64,000 nt of DNA from Kribbella kalugense. Its GTDB lineage: Bacteria > Actinomycetota > Actinomycetes > Propionibacteriales > Kribbellaceae. Both the position numbers and the translations under genes were made by a program. The notes under the pieces were generated by a model that worked only from the letters and a program-made list of their open reading frames with translations, had not been told where the DNA came from and searched no databases. The first letter of the stretch is position 1, and each line of letters starts with the position of its first letter. Below are positions 41,698 to 49,857 of this stretch, piece after piece. Location of the stretch: contig NZ_SODF01000002.1 in NCBI RefSeq assembly GCF_004365875.1, positions 2,606,971-2,670,970 on the forward strand, read 5' to 3'.

Positions 41698-42450
41698 TCA
41701 GTTCGGTTCGACGTGAGTCGGGTCGAGGACGCGGCGGAGGAACGTGCGGGTGCGCTCTTCCTTCGGATTGCCGATGACCTCGGACGGCGGGCCTTGTTCG
41801 ACGATGACGCCGCCGTCCATGAACACCACCCGGTCGGCCACCTCGCGGGCGAAGGCCATCTCGTGCGTGACGACGAGCATCGTCATACCGTCCAGGGCCA
41901 GCTTGCGCATCACCGTGAGTACGTCGCCGACCAGCTCCGGGTCGAGCGCCGAAGTTGGCTCGTCGAACAGCATCAGCGCCGGGTCCATCGACAGCGCCCG
42001 GGCGATCGCGACCCGTTGCTGCTGGCCGCCGGACAGCTGCATGGGATAGGCGGTCACCTTGTCGTTCAGGCCGACGCGATCCAGGTTGGCTCGGGCGACC
42101 TTCTCCGCTTCGGCCTTGCTGCGCTTCAGTACGGTCGTCTGCGCGATCGTGCAGTTGGCCAGCACCGACAGATGCGGGAACAGGTTGAACTGCTGGAACA
42201 CCATCCCGATCTGCTGCCGGGCGGCATCCAGATGACAGTCCCGGTCGGTGATGTCCTCGCCACGAACGAAGACCTGGCCCTCCTGCGGTACTTCGAGCAG
42301 GTTGGCGCACCGCAGCAGGGTCGACTTGCCCGAGCCGGACGGCCCGATGATGCAGACAACCTCGCCCTGCTCGACGGTGAAGTCGATACCGCGCAGGACG
42401 TGGTTGCTGCCGAACGACTTGTGCAGGTTCTTGATCTCGACCAGTGCCAT
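41698..42450 (-). CDS. Polar amino-acid ABC importer, ATPase (operon 2)
   Basis: A 250-residue GlnQ-type ATPase with GPSGSGKST, LSGGQQQRVAIARAL, LMLFDEPTSALDPE and VTHEMAFA. Its order of genes (binding protein, permease, ATPase) is the same as operon 1, suggesting tandem duplication. The start shares one base with the permease stop. Confidence 0.92.
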   Translation of the reverse strand: MALVEIKNLHKSFGSNHVLRGIDFTVEQGEVVCIIGPSGSGKSTLLRCANLLEVPQEGQVFVRGEDITDRDCHLDAARQQIGMVFQQFNLFPHLSVLANCTIAQTTVLKRSKAEAEKVARANLDRVGLNDKVTAYPMQLSGGQQQRVAIARALSMDPALMLFDEPTSALDPELVGDVLTVMRKLALDGMTMLVVTHEMAFAREVADRVVFMDGGVIVEQGPPSEVIGNPKEERTRTFLRRVLDPTHVEPN

Positions 42451-43274
42451 CAGTGCGCCCTCGCTGCCTTGGCTTCCAGCCAGCGGACCAGTAGGCCGAG
42501 CGGCAGGGTGATGATCAGGTAGCAGAAACCGGCCGTGACCAGCGGGGTCAGGTTCGACTCGGTGTTGGCCAGGTCGCGGCCGAATCCGGTCAGCTCGTAC
42601 GCCGCTGCCGACGTACCGATGATGAAGACCAGGGACGAGTCCTTCACCAGTAGGATCAGGTCGTTGGCCAGCGGCGGCAGCACGATCCGGAACGCCTGTG
42701 GCAGCACGATCTTGCGGGTCGCGACACCGGCCGGCATGCCGAGTGATCGGGCCGCCTCGATCTGTCCCTTCGGCACCGCTTGGATGCCGGCCCGGATCAC
42801 CTCGGCCATGTACGCCGCCGCGACGATCCCGAGCGCCAGCCAGACGGTGCCGTAGGGATCGAGCGGGATGACCAGATCGGCGAACGCCAACGGCAGCAGG
42901 CTGAACGCCACGAACACGACGATCGCCGGCAGCCCCCGGAAGAACTCGATGTAGGCCGTCGCCAGCCAGCGGTACGGCGCCACTCGGCTGAGCCGCATCA
43001 GCGCGAGCAACGTCCCGCCGAGCAGCCCGATGACAAAGGCCCCGGCCGTGTACTCGAGCGTCTTCAGGAACGCCCCGGGAAGCCCGGTGGTGAACGCCGA
43101 CTTCACGAACTCGGGCTTGAAGAAGACGCTGGCGATCTGGCCCCAGTTCGCCGTGAATGCCGCCACCACGACGATGATGATCAGGACGGCGTACTGGATG
43201 CCGCGCGAGCGCTGGGCCCGTTGCCGCGGACTGAGCCCGCGGCGCTTCTCGACTACCGTGTCGGAGACCGTCAC
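42450..43274 (-). CDS. Polar amino-acid ABC importer, permease (operon 2)
   Basis: A 274-residue permease. AAYMAEVIRAGIQAVPKGQIEAARSLGMPAGVATRKIVLPQAFRIV is the EAA loop. The GTG at 43274 overlaps the binding-protein stop by four bases (GTGA) and is preferred to an ATG-like start at 43298. Confidence 0.9.
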   Translation of the reverse strand: MTVSDTVVEKRRGLSPRQRAQRSRGIQYAVLIIIVVVAAFTANWGQIASVFFKPEFVKSAFTTGLPGAFLKTLEYTAGAFVIGLLGGTLLALMRLSRVAPYRWLATAYIEFFRGLPAIVVFVAFSLLPLAFADLVIPLDPYGTVWLALGIVAAAYMAEVIRAGIQAVPKGQIEAARSLGMPAGVATRKIVLPQAFRIVLPPLANDLILLVKDSSLVFIIGTSAAAYELTGFGRDLANTESNLTPLVTAGFCYLIITLPLGLLVRWLEAKAARAH

Positions 43275-44119
43275 TTCTTCGGCTCCACCCCGAACCACTT
43301 CTTGAACAGCTGGTTGTACGTGCCGTCAGACTTGGCCTTCGTCAGCAGCCCGTTGAACATGGTCAGCAGCTTGGTGCCGCTCGGGTCGTCCTTCTTGGCC
43401 GCGAAGCCGTACTGCTCACCGGTGTTGAACTCCGCCGTCACCTCGGTGTCCGGGTTCGACGTGACGAAGTTGTACAGCGCGCCGTTGTCGTTGATCGCCG
43501 CGTCGACGCGGCCGGACTTGACGTTGTTGGTCTGCAGAGCGAGGTCGTTGAAGACGACGACCTCGAAGCCGATCTTCTTCGACGCCGCGGTCGCGTAGTC
43601 CTTGCCGGTGGTGTCGGCCTGTACGCCGACCTTCTTGCCCTTCAGGTCCTCGAGCGACTTGTACGGCGCACCCTTCTTCACCAGCAGCACCTGGGTCGCG
43701 TCCATGTACGGGTCGCTGATCCCGATCGCGGCCTTGCGGGAGTCGGTGATCGTCATCGCGCCCATGCCCATGTCGCACTTCTTCGCCTGGTAAGCGGCGC
43801 CGGAGGTGACCTGGGCCCACTCGATGCTGATCACTTCCTGCTCCACGCCGAGGTCCTTGGCGAGCAGGTCGAGCAGGTCGACGTCGAAGCCGACCACCTT
43901 GGTGCCCTCCTTGTACTCGAAGGGCTTGTACGACAGGTGCGTGCAGACCGTCAGCTTGCCGGGCTTCACCAGCGTGATGCCGGCCGCTTTCGCCTTGTCC
44001 TCGCCTCCTCCGCTGCTGCCGGAGCCGTTGCCGCAGGCCGACAACCCGAGGGCGATCACCGCCACGGAGGCGACGGCGACGGTGAGGCGGCTCTTGCGGA
44101 GGGTGGAGACGATGTTCAT
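43271..44119 (-). CDS. Amino-acid-binding lipoprotein (operon 2)
   Basis: A 282-residue binding protein. MNIVSTLRKSRLTVAVASVAVIALGLSACGNG is the lipoprotein signal (lipobox LSAC). TVCTHLSYKPFEYKEGTKVVGFDVDLLDLLAKDLG is the SBP_bac_3 core. GAGGAG lies eight bases before the ATG. It is divergent from the malic enzyme gene. Confidence 0.9.
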   Translation of the reverse strand: MNIVSTLRKSRLTVAVASVAVIALGLSACGNGSGSSGGGEDKAKAAGITLVKPGKLTVCTHLSYKPFEYKEGTKVVGFDVDLLDLLAKDLGVEQEVISIEWAQVTSGAAYQAKKCDMGMGAMTITDSRKAAIGISDPYMDATQVLLVKKGAPYKSLEDLKGKKVGVQADTTGKDYATAASKKIGFEVVVFNDLALQTNNVKSGRVDAAINDNGALYNFVTSNPDTEVTAEFNTGEQYGFAAKKDDPSGTKLLTMFNGLLTKAKSDGTYNQLFKKWFGVEPKK

Positions 44120-44366
44120 CGCTGGTACTCCTCGACACTGGTTGTGGTACGCCGGCTGCGGACAGCGCCCGTGCCGGGGTCCCCGCATCCTGACACAGCA
44201 ACGAGCTACCTGTCGGCTGTCAACTCCCGACGAGACTCGATCGTCACCGTGGGCAGTCACTTGTGGTCACCCTCACAGAGCAGACCAGTTGGCCTGTGGT
44301 TTACTCGTACGACGGGCGATCCCCTGCTTTCCGAACACTTCCTCCCGAGTTTCCGAAAGGCCACTG

Positions 44367-45593
44367 ATGGTCGCCCAGCCATTCGCACAGCCATTTTCCG
44401 TTGAGGTCTCCGATGCCTATGCCGGTGACCCAGTCTTCGAGTTGCACCGCGGCGGCAAGATCGAGGTGACGTCCTCGATCCACGTCAAGGACGCCGACGA
44501 TCTGTCCAAGGCGTACACCCCCGGCGTCGCCCGGGTCTGCACCGCGATCGCCGAGGACCCCTCGCTGGTACGCCGCTACACCTGGAAGTCCAACGTGGTC
44601 GCGGTCGTCACCGACGGCACCGCCGTACTCGGACTCGGTGACATCGGCCCGGCCGCGTCGCTGCCGGTGATGGAGGGCAAGGCCCTGCTGTTCAAGGAGT
44701 TCGGCGGCGTCGACTCGGTGCCGATCGCGCTGGACTGCACCGACGTGGACGAGTTCGTCGAGACGGTCGCGCGGATGGCGCCGTCGTTCGGCGGGATCAA
44801 CCTCGAGGACATCTCCGCGCCGCGCTGCTTCGAGATCGAGCGCCGGCTGAAGGAGCGGCTGGACATCCCGGTCTTCCACGACGACCAGCACGGTACGGCG
44901 GTCGTCGTACTCGCGGCGCTCCGCAACGCGCTCCGAGTCACAGGGCTGCATGGGATTTCTAGGCCGATCGAAGACATCCGCGTGGTGATCTCCGGAGCCG
45001 GTGCGGCTGGAGTCGCGTGTGCCCGGATCCTTTTGCAGGCAGGGGTCGGCGATCTCGCGGTCGTCGACAGCAAGGGTGTGTTGCACGAGGATCGCGCCGA
45101 TCTGAACCCGGTGAAGCTGTCGCTGGCCCGGGACACCAACACCGGCGGGTACTCCGGCCGTCTGGTCGACGCGCTCGAGGGTGCGGACCTGTTCCTCGGT
45201 GTCTCCGGCGGGACGGTGCCCGAAGAGGCGGTCGCGCGGATGGCCGACAATGCGATGATCTTCGCGCTGGCCAACCCGAATCCCGAAGTACATCCGGACA
45301 TCGCGCATCGGCACGCTGCCGTGGTCGCCACCGGCCGCTCGGACTTCCCGAACCAGATCAACAACGTGCTCGCGTTCCCCGGCATCTTCCGCGGCGCCTT
45401 CGACGCGAACGCGTCGCGCATCACCGAGCGAATGAAGTTGGCTGCCGCCGACGCCCTGGCCGGCCTGATCGCTGCGGACGATCTGCGTCCCGACTACATC
45501 ATCCCGTCTCCGTTCGACGAGCGCGTCGCTCCGGCCGTCGCCACCGCGGTGGCCGCTGCCGCCGCGACCGACGGCGTCGCCCGCCCGGCCTGA
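44367..45593 (+). CDS. NAD-dependent malic enzyme
   Basis: A 408-residue short-form malic enzyme that decarboxylates malate to pyruvate. YTPGVARVC holds the catalytic Tyr and GALLFKEFGG-like GKALLFKEFGGVD the catalytic Lys. NLEDISAPRCFEIE and FHDDQHGTAVV carry metal ligands. GAGAAGVACARILL is the NAD-binding loop; the Asp after the second strand (VVDSKG) favours NAD over NADP. GAAAGG is seven bases before the ATG. It is followed by a long terminator. Confidence 0.92.
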   Translation: MVAQPFAQPFSVEVSDAYAGDPVFELHRGGKIEVTSSIHVKDADDLSKAYTPGVARVCTAIAEDPSLVRRYTWKSNVVAVVTDGTAVLGLGDIGPAASLPVMEGKALLFKEFGGVDSVPIALDCTDVDEFVETVARMAPSFGGINLEDISAPRCFEIERRLKERLDIPVFHDDQHGTAVVVLAALRNALRVTGLHGISRPIEDIRVVISGAGAAGVACARILLQAGVGDLAVVDSKGVLHEDRADLNPVKLSLARDTNTGGYSGRLVDALEGADLFLGVSGGTVPEEAVARMADNAMIFALANPNPEVHPDIAHRHAAVVATGRSDFPNQINNVLAFPGIFRGAFDANASRITERMKLAAADALAGLIAADDLRPDYIIPSPFDERVAPAVATAVAAAAATDGVARPA

Positions 45594-45600
45594 TCGGGCT

Positions 45601-45642
45601 GCCAGACAACCCCAGTGAGGCATCTCACTGGGGTTGTCTGGC
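45601..45642 (+). terminator. Terminator of the malic enzyme gene, 19-bp perfect stem
   Basis: Arms 45601-45619 and 45624-45642 are perfectly complementary around a GCAT loop, seven bases after the stop codon. Confidence 0.88.
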
Positions 45643-45919
45643 TGCGCCGACAGCGCCAATATGTTGCTCCAAGCAACCGTCTCGTCGTGCTCGGCGACGA
45701 ACGGCCGGACCGGCCGCCCGGGTTCGCCAAGAGTTCCGGATGAGTACGCCCGCCGTCCCCGCGAACGTCGAAACCGAGCCTCCTGGTTGCTTTCCGGCGG
45801 AGATCAAGCGCTTCACGGAAAGCTATTGACTTAACATTTCGCCCCGGCGACCATTGGCGTGGTTTCGCCCGCCGCGGAGTGGGCGGCCTTCGCAACGTAC
45901 TCATCGTTGGAGGCTTTCC
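45643..45919 (+). promoter_or_regulatory. Regulatory region of the glycerophosphodiester importer operon
   Basis: It contains a perfect inverted repeat GTTGCT-CCA-AGCAAC (45663-45677), a GGCCGGACCGGCC palindrome near 45701, and a good -35 hexamer TTGACT at 45826-45831 with no clear -10. The repeat could be an operator for a regulator encoded elsewhere, since the operon has none. No other gene is seen. Confidence 0.4.
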
Positions 45920-47074
45920 ATGAAGCTCAGGACCGCATTCGGGGCGATGGCGGCGGTCACGGCCGCAGCCCTCGCTCTGAGTGGATGCGCGCAGAGCAGC
46001 ACCGCCGCGAAGGGCGGAGGTGCGGGCGATGTGAAGACGGTCAGGGTCTTCATCAGTGGTGACACGAACATCCAGAAGCTCTGGGCGAACTCGCTCGGCC
46101 CGGCCTTCGAGAAGGCCAACCCCGGCTACAAGGTGCAGGTCACGCTCGACCTGCACGGTGAGCACGACGCCCAGACGATGGCGAAACTGGCGGCGTCGGT
46201 CGCGCAGAAGAAGGATCCCGGCTTCGACGTGGTCGACGGCGGTTTCGTGCCGAAGGCATCGACCGCGAACCTCCTGGACCCGGTCGACTCCTCGAAGATC
46301 TCCGCCCTGGCCGACATCCCGGCCGACGTGGTCAAGGCCGGCGGCACCGGCGGGATCCCGTACCGCGGGTCGTCCGTACTGCTCGCCTACGACACCAAGA
46401 CCGTTCCCGCCCCGCCGAAGACGCTGGACGACCTGCTCGCGTGGATCAAGGCGCACCCGGGGAAGTTCACCTACAACTCGCCCAAGTCGGGCGGTTCCGG
46501 TGGATCGTTCGTGGCCACAGTGCTCGACAAGTACGTCCCGGCCGACGCCCGGCAGAAGATGACGGTCGGCTACGACAAGGGTCTCGAGTCGAACTGGAAC
46601 CAGGGCTTCGCGACGCTGCACGGACTCAACCCGTACGTGTACCAGAAGGGCGTCTACCCCAACGGCAACCAGCAGGTGCTGGATCTGCTCGCGAACGGGC
46701 AGATCTCGATGGCTCCGGTCTGGTCGGACATGTTCACCACGGCCGTCGCGAACGGCGCGATCCCCTCGACGATCAAGTCCACCCAGATCTCCGACCCGTC
46801 CTTCACCGGTGGCGCGGCGTACCTCGGCATCCCGGCCAACAGCCCGAGCAAGGACGCGGCCGTCAAGCTCGTCAACTTCGTCGAGCAGCCTGAGCAGCAG
46901 GCGATGATTGTCAAGGACATCTCGGGCTACCCGGCGATCTCCATCGACAAGCTGCCGCAGGAGCTGCAGGCCAAGTTCGCGAACGCCGACACGAACAACC
47001 TGCGCAAGGGCTACTTCGACTCGATGTCCAAGGACCTGAACCAGCTCTGGGACCAGAAGGTCCCCGGCAAGTGA
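45920..47074 (+). CDS. ABC importer substrate-binding lipoprotein (iron/phosphonate-type fold)
   Basis: A 384-residue binding protein of the type II (ThiB/FutA/PhnS) group. The signal ends LALSGCAQSS (lipobox). FISGDTNIQKLWANSLGPAFEKANPGYKVQVTLD opens the mature domain; IPYRGSSVLLAYDTKTVPAPPKTLDDLLAWI and YNSPKSGGSGGSF are the hinge and anion-binding segments. TTGGAGG lies six bases before the ATG. Since the operon ends in a GDPD-IMPase fusion, a glycerophosphodiester is a likely ligand (inference). Confidence 0.85.
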   Translation: MKLRTAFGAMAAVTAAALALSGCAQSSTAAKGGGAGDVKTVRVFISGDTNIQKLWANSLGPAFEKANPGYKVQVTLDLHGEHDAQTMAKLAASVAQKKDPGFDVVDGGFVPKASTANLLDPVDSSKISALADIPADVVKAGGTGGIPYRGSSVLLAYDTKTVPAPPKTLDDLLAWIKAHPGKFTYNSPKSGGSGGSFVATVLDKYVPADARQKMTVGYDKGLESNWNQGFATLHGLNPYVYQKGVYPNGNQQVLDLLANGQISMAPVWSDMFTTAVANGAIPSTIKSTQISDPSFTGGAAYLGIPANSPSKDAAVKLVNFVEQPEQQAMIVKDISGYPAISIDKLPQELQAKFANADTNNLRKGYFDSMSKDLNQLWDQKVPGK

Positions 47075-48015
47075 CGGCCGAGCTCGAAGCCGGTCCCGCT
47101 GTCGTGGTCCGGCCCGCCACCGCTGCGGCGGCGGGCCGGACCCGGGGCCTGCTGATGGCGCTGCCGCCGATGGTGCTGATCGCGTTCTTCATCGGCTTCC
47201 CGGTCGTCCTCGCCTTCGGCTTCAGCCTCGGGTTCACCGGCGGTCTCAACCGCACGATCGCGCTGATCGGCCAGAACGTCCACACGGCGCACGGCATCGT
47301 CCCGACGTTGTCGGCGTACGCCGAGATGTTCACGAACGCACGCTTTCTCGGTGACCTGGTCGTCACCGTCGTCGTCACGGTCGTGAGCACCACCATCGTC
47401 ATTGCGCTCGCGGTCGGCATCGGGCTGTACCTGAAGTTCTCGGGCGGGCTGATCGGCAAGGTGCTGTCCGCGCTCGCGGTGGTGCCGCTGTTCATCCCGG
47501 TGGTGATCGCCTCCTGGGCCATCCTCGGCTTCTACTCCGCGAACGGTTTCCTGCGCAGCGTCGCGGCGCAGTTCGGGGTGGACTTCCCGATCTGGTCGTA
47601 CACGCTGGTGACCGTCGTCATCGGCTCGGTGTGGACGTCGCTGCCGTTCGCGACGCTGCTGGTCAGCTCGGGGCTGCAGGCCGTCCCGCAGGCGATGATC
47701 GACGCCGCGCGCGACGCCGGTGCGTCGTTCTGGCGGGTCGTCGCGAGCGTCGTGGTCCCGATGGCCGGCGTGCCGATCATCATCGCGACGACGTTCACCG
47801 CGATCGGGATCCTCGGCTCGTTCACCGTGCCCTACTTCACCGGCCCGAACTCGCCGAACATGCTCGGCGTCGACATGTCGAACTACTTCTCCGCGTTCAA
47901 CCAGCCGCAGCAGGCCGTGGTGATCGCCTTCATCGTGTTCGCGATCGCGTCCGGGATCGCCGCGGTGTACGTGTGGGCGAACTTCCGCTCGGCCAAGGAA
48001 AGCGGGGCCGTGTGA
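47071..48015 (+). CDS. ABC importer permease 1
   Basis: A 314-residue permease with six hydrophobic segments. QAMIDAARDAGASFWRVVASVVVPMAGVP is the EAA loop. The GTG start overlaps the binding-protein stop by four bases, and the stop shares a base with permease 2. Confidence 0.88.
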   Translation: MTAELEAGPAVVVRPATAAAAGRTRGLLMALPPMVLIAFFIGFPVVLAFGFSLGFTGGLNRTIALIGQNVHTAHGIVPTLSAYAEMFTNARFLGDLVVTVVVTVVSTTIVIALAVGIGLYLKFSGGLIGKVLSALAVVPLFIPVVIASWAILGFYSANGFLRSVAAQFGVDFPIWSYTLVTVVIGSVWTSLPFATLLVSSGLQAVPQAMIDAARDAGASFWRVVASVVVPMAGVPIIIATTFTAIGILGSFTVPYFTGPNSPNMLGVDMSNYFSAFNQPQQAVVIAFIVFAIASGIAAVYVWANFRSAKESGAV

Positions 48016-48824
48016 TGCCCCGCGTGCTGTCCCGCGGCGTCGTCGTCCTGCTCGCCGCCGTACTGGCGCTGTTCATCATCGGACCGTTGGCCTGGCTGGC
48101 CGTACGGGCGTTCGCGGCGAGCTGGACCTACCCGGACCTGCTCCCGGATGCCTGGACGTTGCGGTGGTGGAGTGTCGTCTTCAGCGACCGGGCCCTCGGG
48201 GTCGCCGTACAGAACTCGCTGTTCTTCGCCCCGATCACCGTGCTCGTCTCCGCGGCGATCTGCCTGCCGGCCGCCTACGCGTTCGCGCGCTTCGAGTTCC
48301 CGGGGCGGCGGTTCTTCCTGATCGGGGTGTTCGCGGCCAACTCGTTCCCGAAGATGGGCCTGTTCGTCTCGCTCGCCGCACTGTTCTACGCGCTCAACCT
48401 GATGAACACGATCCTCGGGATTCTCGTCGTCCATGTGCTCGGCACGGTCGTGTTCATGACCTGGATCCCGGCCGCGGCGTTCGCCGCCGTACCGCGCAGT
48501 CTGGAGGAGGCCGCCCGGGACGCGGGTGCGTCCAAGCTGCGGACCTTCTTCAGCGTGACTCTGCCGATCGCCCTGCCGGGAATCCTGGTGGCCGCGATCA
48601 TGAGCTTCCTGTCCTCCTTCGACGAGGCCCAGGGCACGTACCTGGTCGGCGCACCGGACTACATGACGATGCCGACCCAGATGTACAGCCTCGTGCTCAA
48701 CTACCCGACCCAGGTCGCGGCGGTCTTCTCGATCCTGCTCGCCATCCCTTCCGTGGCGCTGCTGCTGGCCGCGCACAAGCACATCGTCGGCGGCCACCTC
48801 GCCGAGGGCTTCCAGATCAAGTAG
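48015..48824 (+). CDS. ABC importer permease 2
   Basis: A 269-residue permease. RSLEEAARDAGASKLRTFFSVTLPIALPGIL is the EAA loop. With permease 1 it forms the usual heterodimer of the spermidine/iron/phosphonate importer class. Confidence 0.88.
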   Translation: MPRVLSRGVVVLLAAVLALFIIGPLAWLAVRAFAASWTYPDLLPDAWTLRWWSVVFSDRALGVAVQNSLFFAPITVLVSAAICLPAAYAFARFEFPGRRFFLIGVFAANSFPKMGLFVSLAALFYALNLMNTILGILVVHVLGTVVFMTWIPAAAFAAVPRSLEEAARDAGASKLRTFFSVTLPIALPGILVAAIMSFLSSFDEAQGTYLVGAPDYMTMPTQMYSLVLNYPTQVAAVFSILLAIPSVALLLAAHKHIVGGHLAEGFQIK

Positions 48825-48831
48825 AGGTGCA

Positions 48832-49857
48832 ATGACCACATCAGTTTCCGGAGGTCTCGCCATCGAGGGCCTGCACAAGGTACTCGGCGGCCGGAGCATC
48901 ATCCACAGCCTCGACATGGCGGTCCGCCCGGGGGAGCTGGTCTCGCTGCTCGGCCCGTCCGGCTGCGGCAAGACCACGACGCTGCGGATGATCGCCGGCT
49001 TCCTGACCCCGGACGCCGGCTCGATCAAGGTCGGCGGCCGCGAGGTCGTGAACCTCGGCCCCGAGCACCGACCGAGCGCGATGGTCTTCCAGAACTACGC
49101 CCTCTGGCCGCACATGACGGTGGCGAAGAACGTCGGCTTCCCGCTGAAGCTGCGCAAGCGGCCGAAGGCGGAGATCGCCGAACGCGTCGACGCCGCCCTC
49201 ACGCTGGTGAACCTGATGCACCACAAGGACTCGCGCCCGGCCCGGATCTCCGGCGGCGAGCAGCAGCGCACGGCCCTCGCCCGGGCGCTCGTCCAGGAGC
49301 CGGAGCTGCTGCTGCTCGACGAGCCGCTCAGCAACCTCGACGCGAAGTTGCGGGTGAAGGTCCGCGAGGACATCCGCGAGATCCAGCAGCGGCTCGGGAT
49401 CACCACCGTCATTGTCACGCACGACCAGGAGGAGGCGATGTCGGTCTCGGACCGGATCGCGGTGATGAACAACGGCCGGATCGAGCAGTTCAGCACGCCC
49501 GCCGACCTCTACAGCACTCCGGCGACCGAGTTCGTCGCGACCTTCATCGGGAGTCTCAACCGGCTCGAGGGCAGGATCGAGGACGGCCGGGTCGTGCCGG
49601 GTGCCGGCGTGGTCGGGATCCGGCCGGAGGACGTCGTCTTCGGGCCGGAGGCGCATCCTCGCGGGCTTGCCGCGACCGTCGAACGGGTCGTTCCGCGCGG
49701 TCATTTCGCCGAGCTCCACCTGCGCCGCGAGGACGCCGAACTGCGTTCCTACGTGACCGGCGTCCCGCCCGCCGTCGGCACCAGTGGCTGCGCCCGGATC
49801 GAGAAATGGCTCGAGTTCGAGGACGGTCAGCTCGTCGGCCAGGGAACGCCGGCATGA
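48832..49857 (+). CDS. ABC importer ATPase
   Basis: A 341-residue ATPase of the PotA/UgpC-like type. Walker A GPSGCGKTT, signature ISGGEQQRTALARAL, Walker B LLLLDEPLSNLDAK and H-loop VTHDQEEAM, with a C-terminal TOBE domain from about residue 245. GAGGTG precedes the ATG. It overlaps the fusion gene by four bases. Confidence 0.9.
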   Translation: MTTSVSGGLAIEGLHKVLGGRSIIHSLDMAVRPGELVSLLGPSGCGKTTTLRMIAGFLTPDAGSIKVGGREVVNLGPEHRPSAMVFQNYALWPHMTVAKNVGFPLKLRKRPKAEIAERVDAALTLVNLMHHKDSRPARISGGEQQRTALARALVQEPELLLLDEPLSNLDAKLRVKVREDIREIQQRLGITTVIVTHDQEEAMSVSDRIAVMNNGRIEQFSTPADLYSTPATEFVATFIGSLNRLEGRIEDGRVVPGAGVVGIRPEDVVFGPEAHPRGLAATVERVVPRGHFAELHLRREDAELRSYVTGVPPAVGTSGCARIEKWLEFEDGQLVGQGTPA

